The notes under the pieces: model-generated
Seen by the model: only the letters and a program-made list of their open reading frames with translations
The model's database searches: none
What the model was told of the DNA's origin: nothing
Assembly (NCBI GenBank): GCA_001579985.1
Contig: LRSR01008131.1
Span: forward strand, 1-36,925
DNA length: 36,925 bases
DNA from: Hypsibius dujardini
Lineage: Eukaryota; Tardigrada; Eutardigrada; Parachela; Hypsibiidae
Direction of reading: 5' to 3'
Translations under genes and position numbers: made by a program
Shown: positions 36,589 through 36,925 of the stretch, in pieces
Position numbering within the stretch: position 1 is the first letter of the stretch
Layout: every line of letters begins with the position of its first letter

Positions 36589-36782
36589 CTACCCAATGTG
36601 CAAGAACAGAAACGCTAGTGACTTGTGGTGGTTGACGGTCTGTTGATTCACATGTTGGACACGCCCAACAAGTCCCCATATCCAATCATGATAGTTCTTT
36701 AACTCACGAGTATCATACTTAGTTTGTAACTCTGTCCACTCTATTAACCCTATTCTGATGTATGTGCCATTTACCTTCATTT
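36589..36782 (-). CDS. Possible 3' exon of another trypsin-like gene
   Basis: After a possible acceptor (AACTATAG) the frame reads NGTYIRIGLIEWTELQTKYD and TRELKNYHDWIWGLV and reaches a stop after about 64 codons. This matches the C-terminal strand and helix of chymotrypsin-fold domains ('y.liGiisW ... vYTrv.nY.dWI'). It lacks the Thr linker and is more diverged from the tandem gene than the three domains are from each other. It may end a neighbouring protease or protease-homologue gene whose other exons lie outside the window, or be a relic exon. Confidence 0.4.
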
Positions 36783-36925
36783 CTATAGTTAAAACTTTAC
36801 TATATAATAATGTGTTTTATTATTTCTACAGCAGTTCTACACCTTCTTTCCTTTCTTCCAGTTTATTTCTCTAACGGTCTTTACTATCAGTCTAATAAAC
36901 TTGTTAACTATCCAACTTACGGTTG

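Overview
The window is nuclear DNA of an animal, most likely an invertebrate. Its genes are split by GT-AG introns, and four encode recognisable metazoan proteins. The lineage cannot be fixed from the sequence alone; the secreted protease-like gene would fit an ecdysozoan, but that is inference.

Layout. 0-2 kb holds decayed fragments of host genes: an NSF-like piece, an Hsp70 piece and a RhoGEF DH-domain piece. 2-6.5 kb has no gene I can support, but carries a TA-flanked hairpin element, an inverted pair of dispersed repeats and a degenerate minisatellite. 6.48-11.74 kb (minus) is a complete 11-exon NSF gene. 13.03-13.82 kb (plus) is a complete 3-exon gene for a small membrane Sel1-repeat protein. 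It lies tail-to-tail, 77 bp away, with a complete 11-exon CTNNBL1 gene (13.89-17.85 kb, minus). 19.25-23.54 kb (plus) is a complete 10-exon ZC3H18 gene, head-to-head with CTNNBL1. 24.00-26.22 kb (minus) is an unrecognised 4-exon gene for a 567-residue protein. 26.6-28.2 kb holds an hAT-like element, an ORF remnant and a minisatellite. 28.77-36.10 kb (minus) is the 3' part of one gene encoding at least three tandem trypsin-like domains. The catalytic serine is replaced in all three, and the histidine in the two where it can be seen. A separate tiny two-exon gene may be nested in one of its introns, and the 3' exon of another protease-like gene lies at the right edge.

Roles. NSF disassembles SNARE complexes. 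CTNNBL1 and ZC3H18 both act in nuclear RNA processing (Prp19-associated spliceosome; cap-binding/exosome adaptor) and share an upstream region of about 1.4 kb. The protease-like gene probably makes a secreted multi-domain pseudoprotease joined by mucin-like Thr linkers.

Overall texture. Introns are either about 64-110 bp and plain, or 150-1300 bp and filled with TCTG/CAGA, GATT/AATC or GTGTCT tracts, minisatellites or palindromic TA-flanked elements. These tracts give many long false ORFs on both strands. The strongest candidate for something undescribed is the tandem pseudoprotease gene with its repeated exon cassette. Next comes the loss of the Walker A lysine in the second ATPase domain of NSF.
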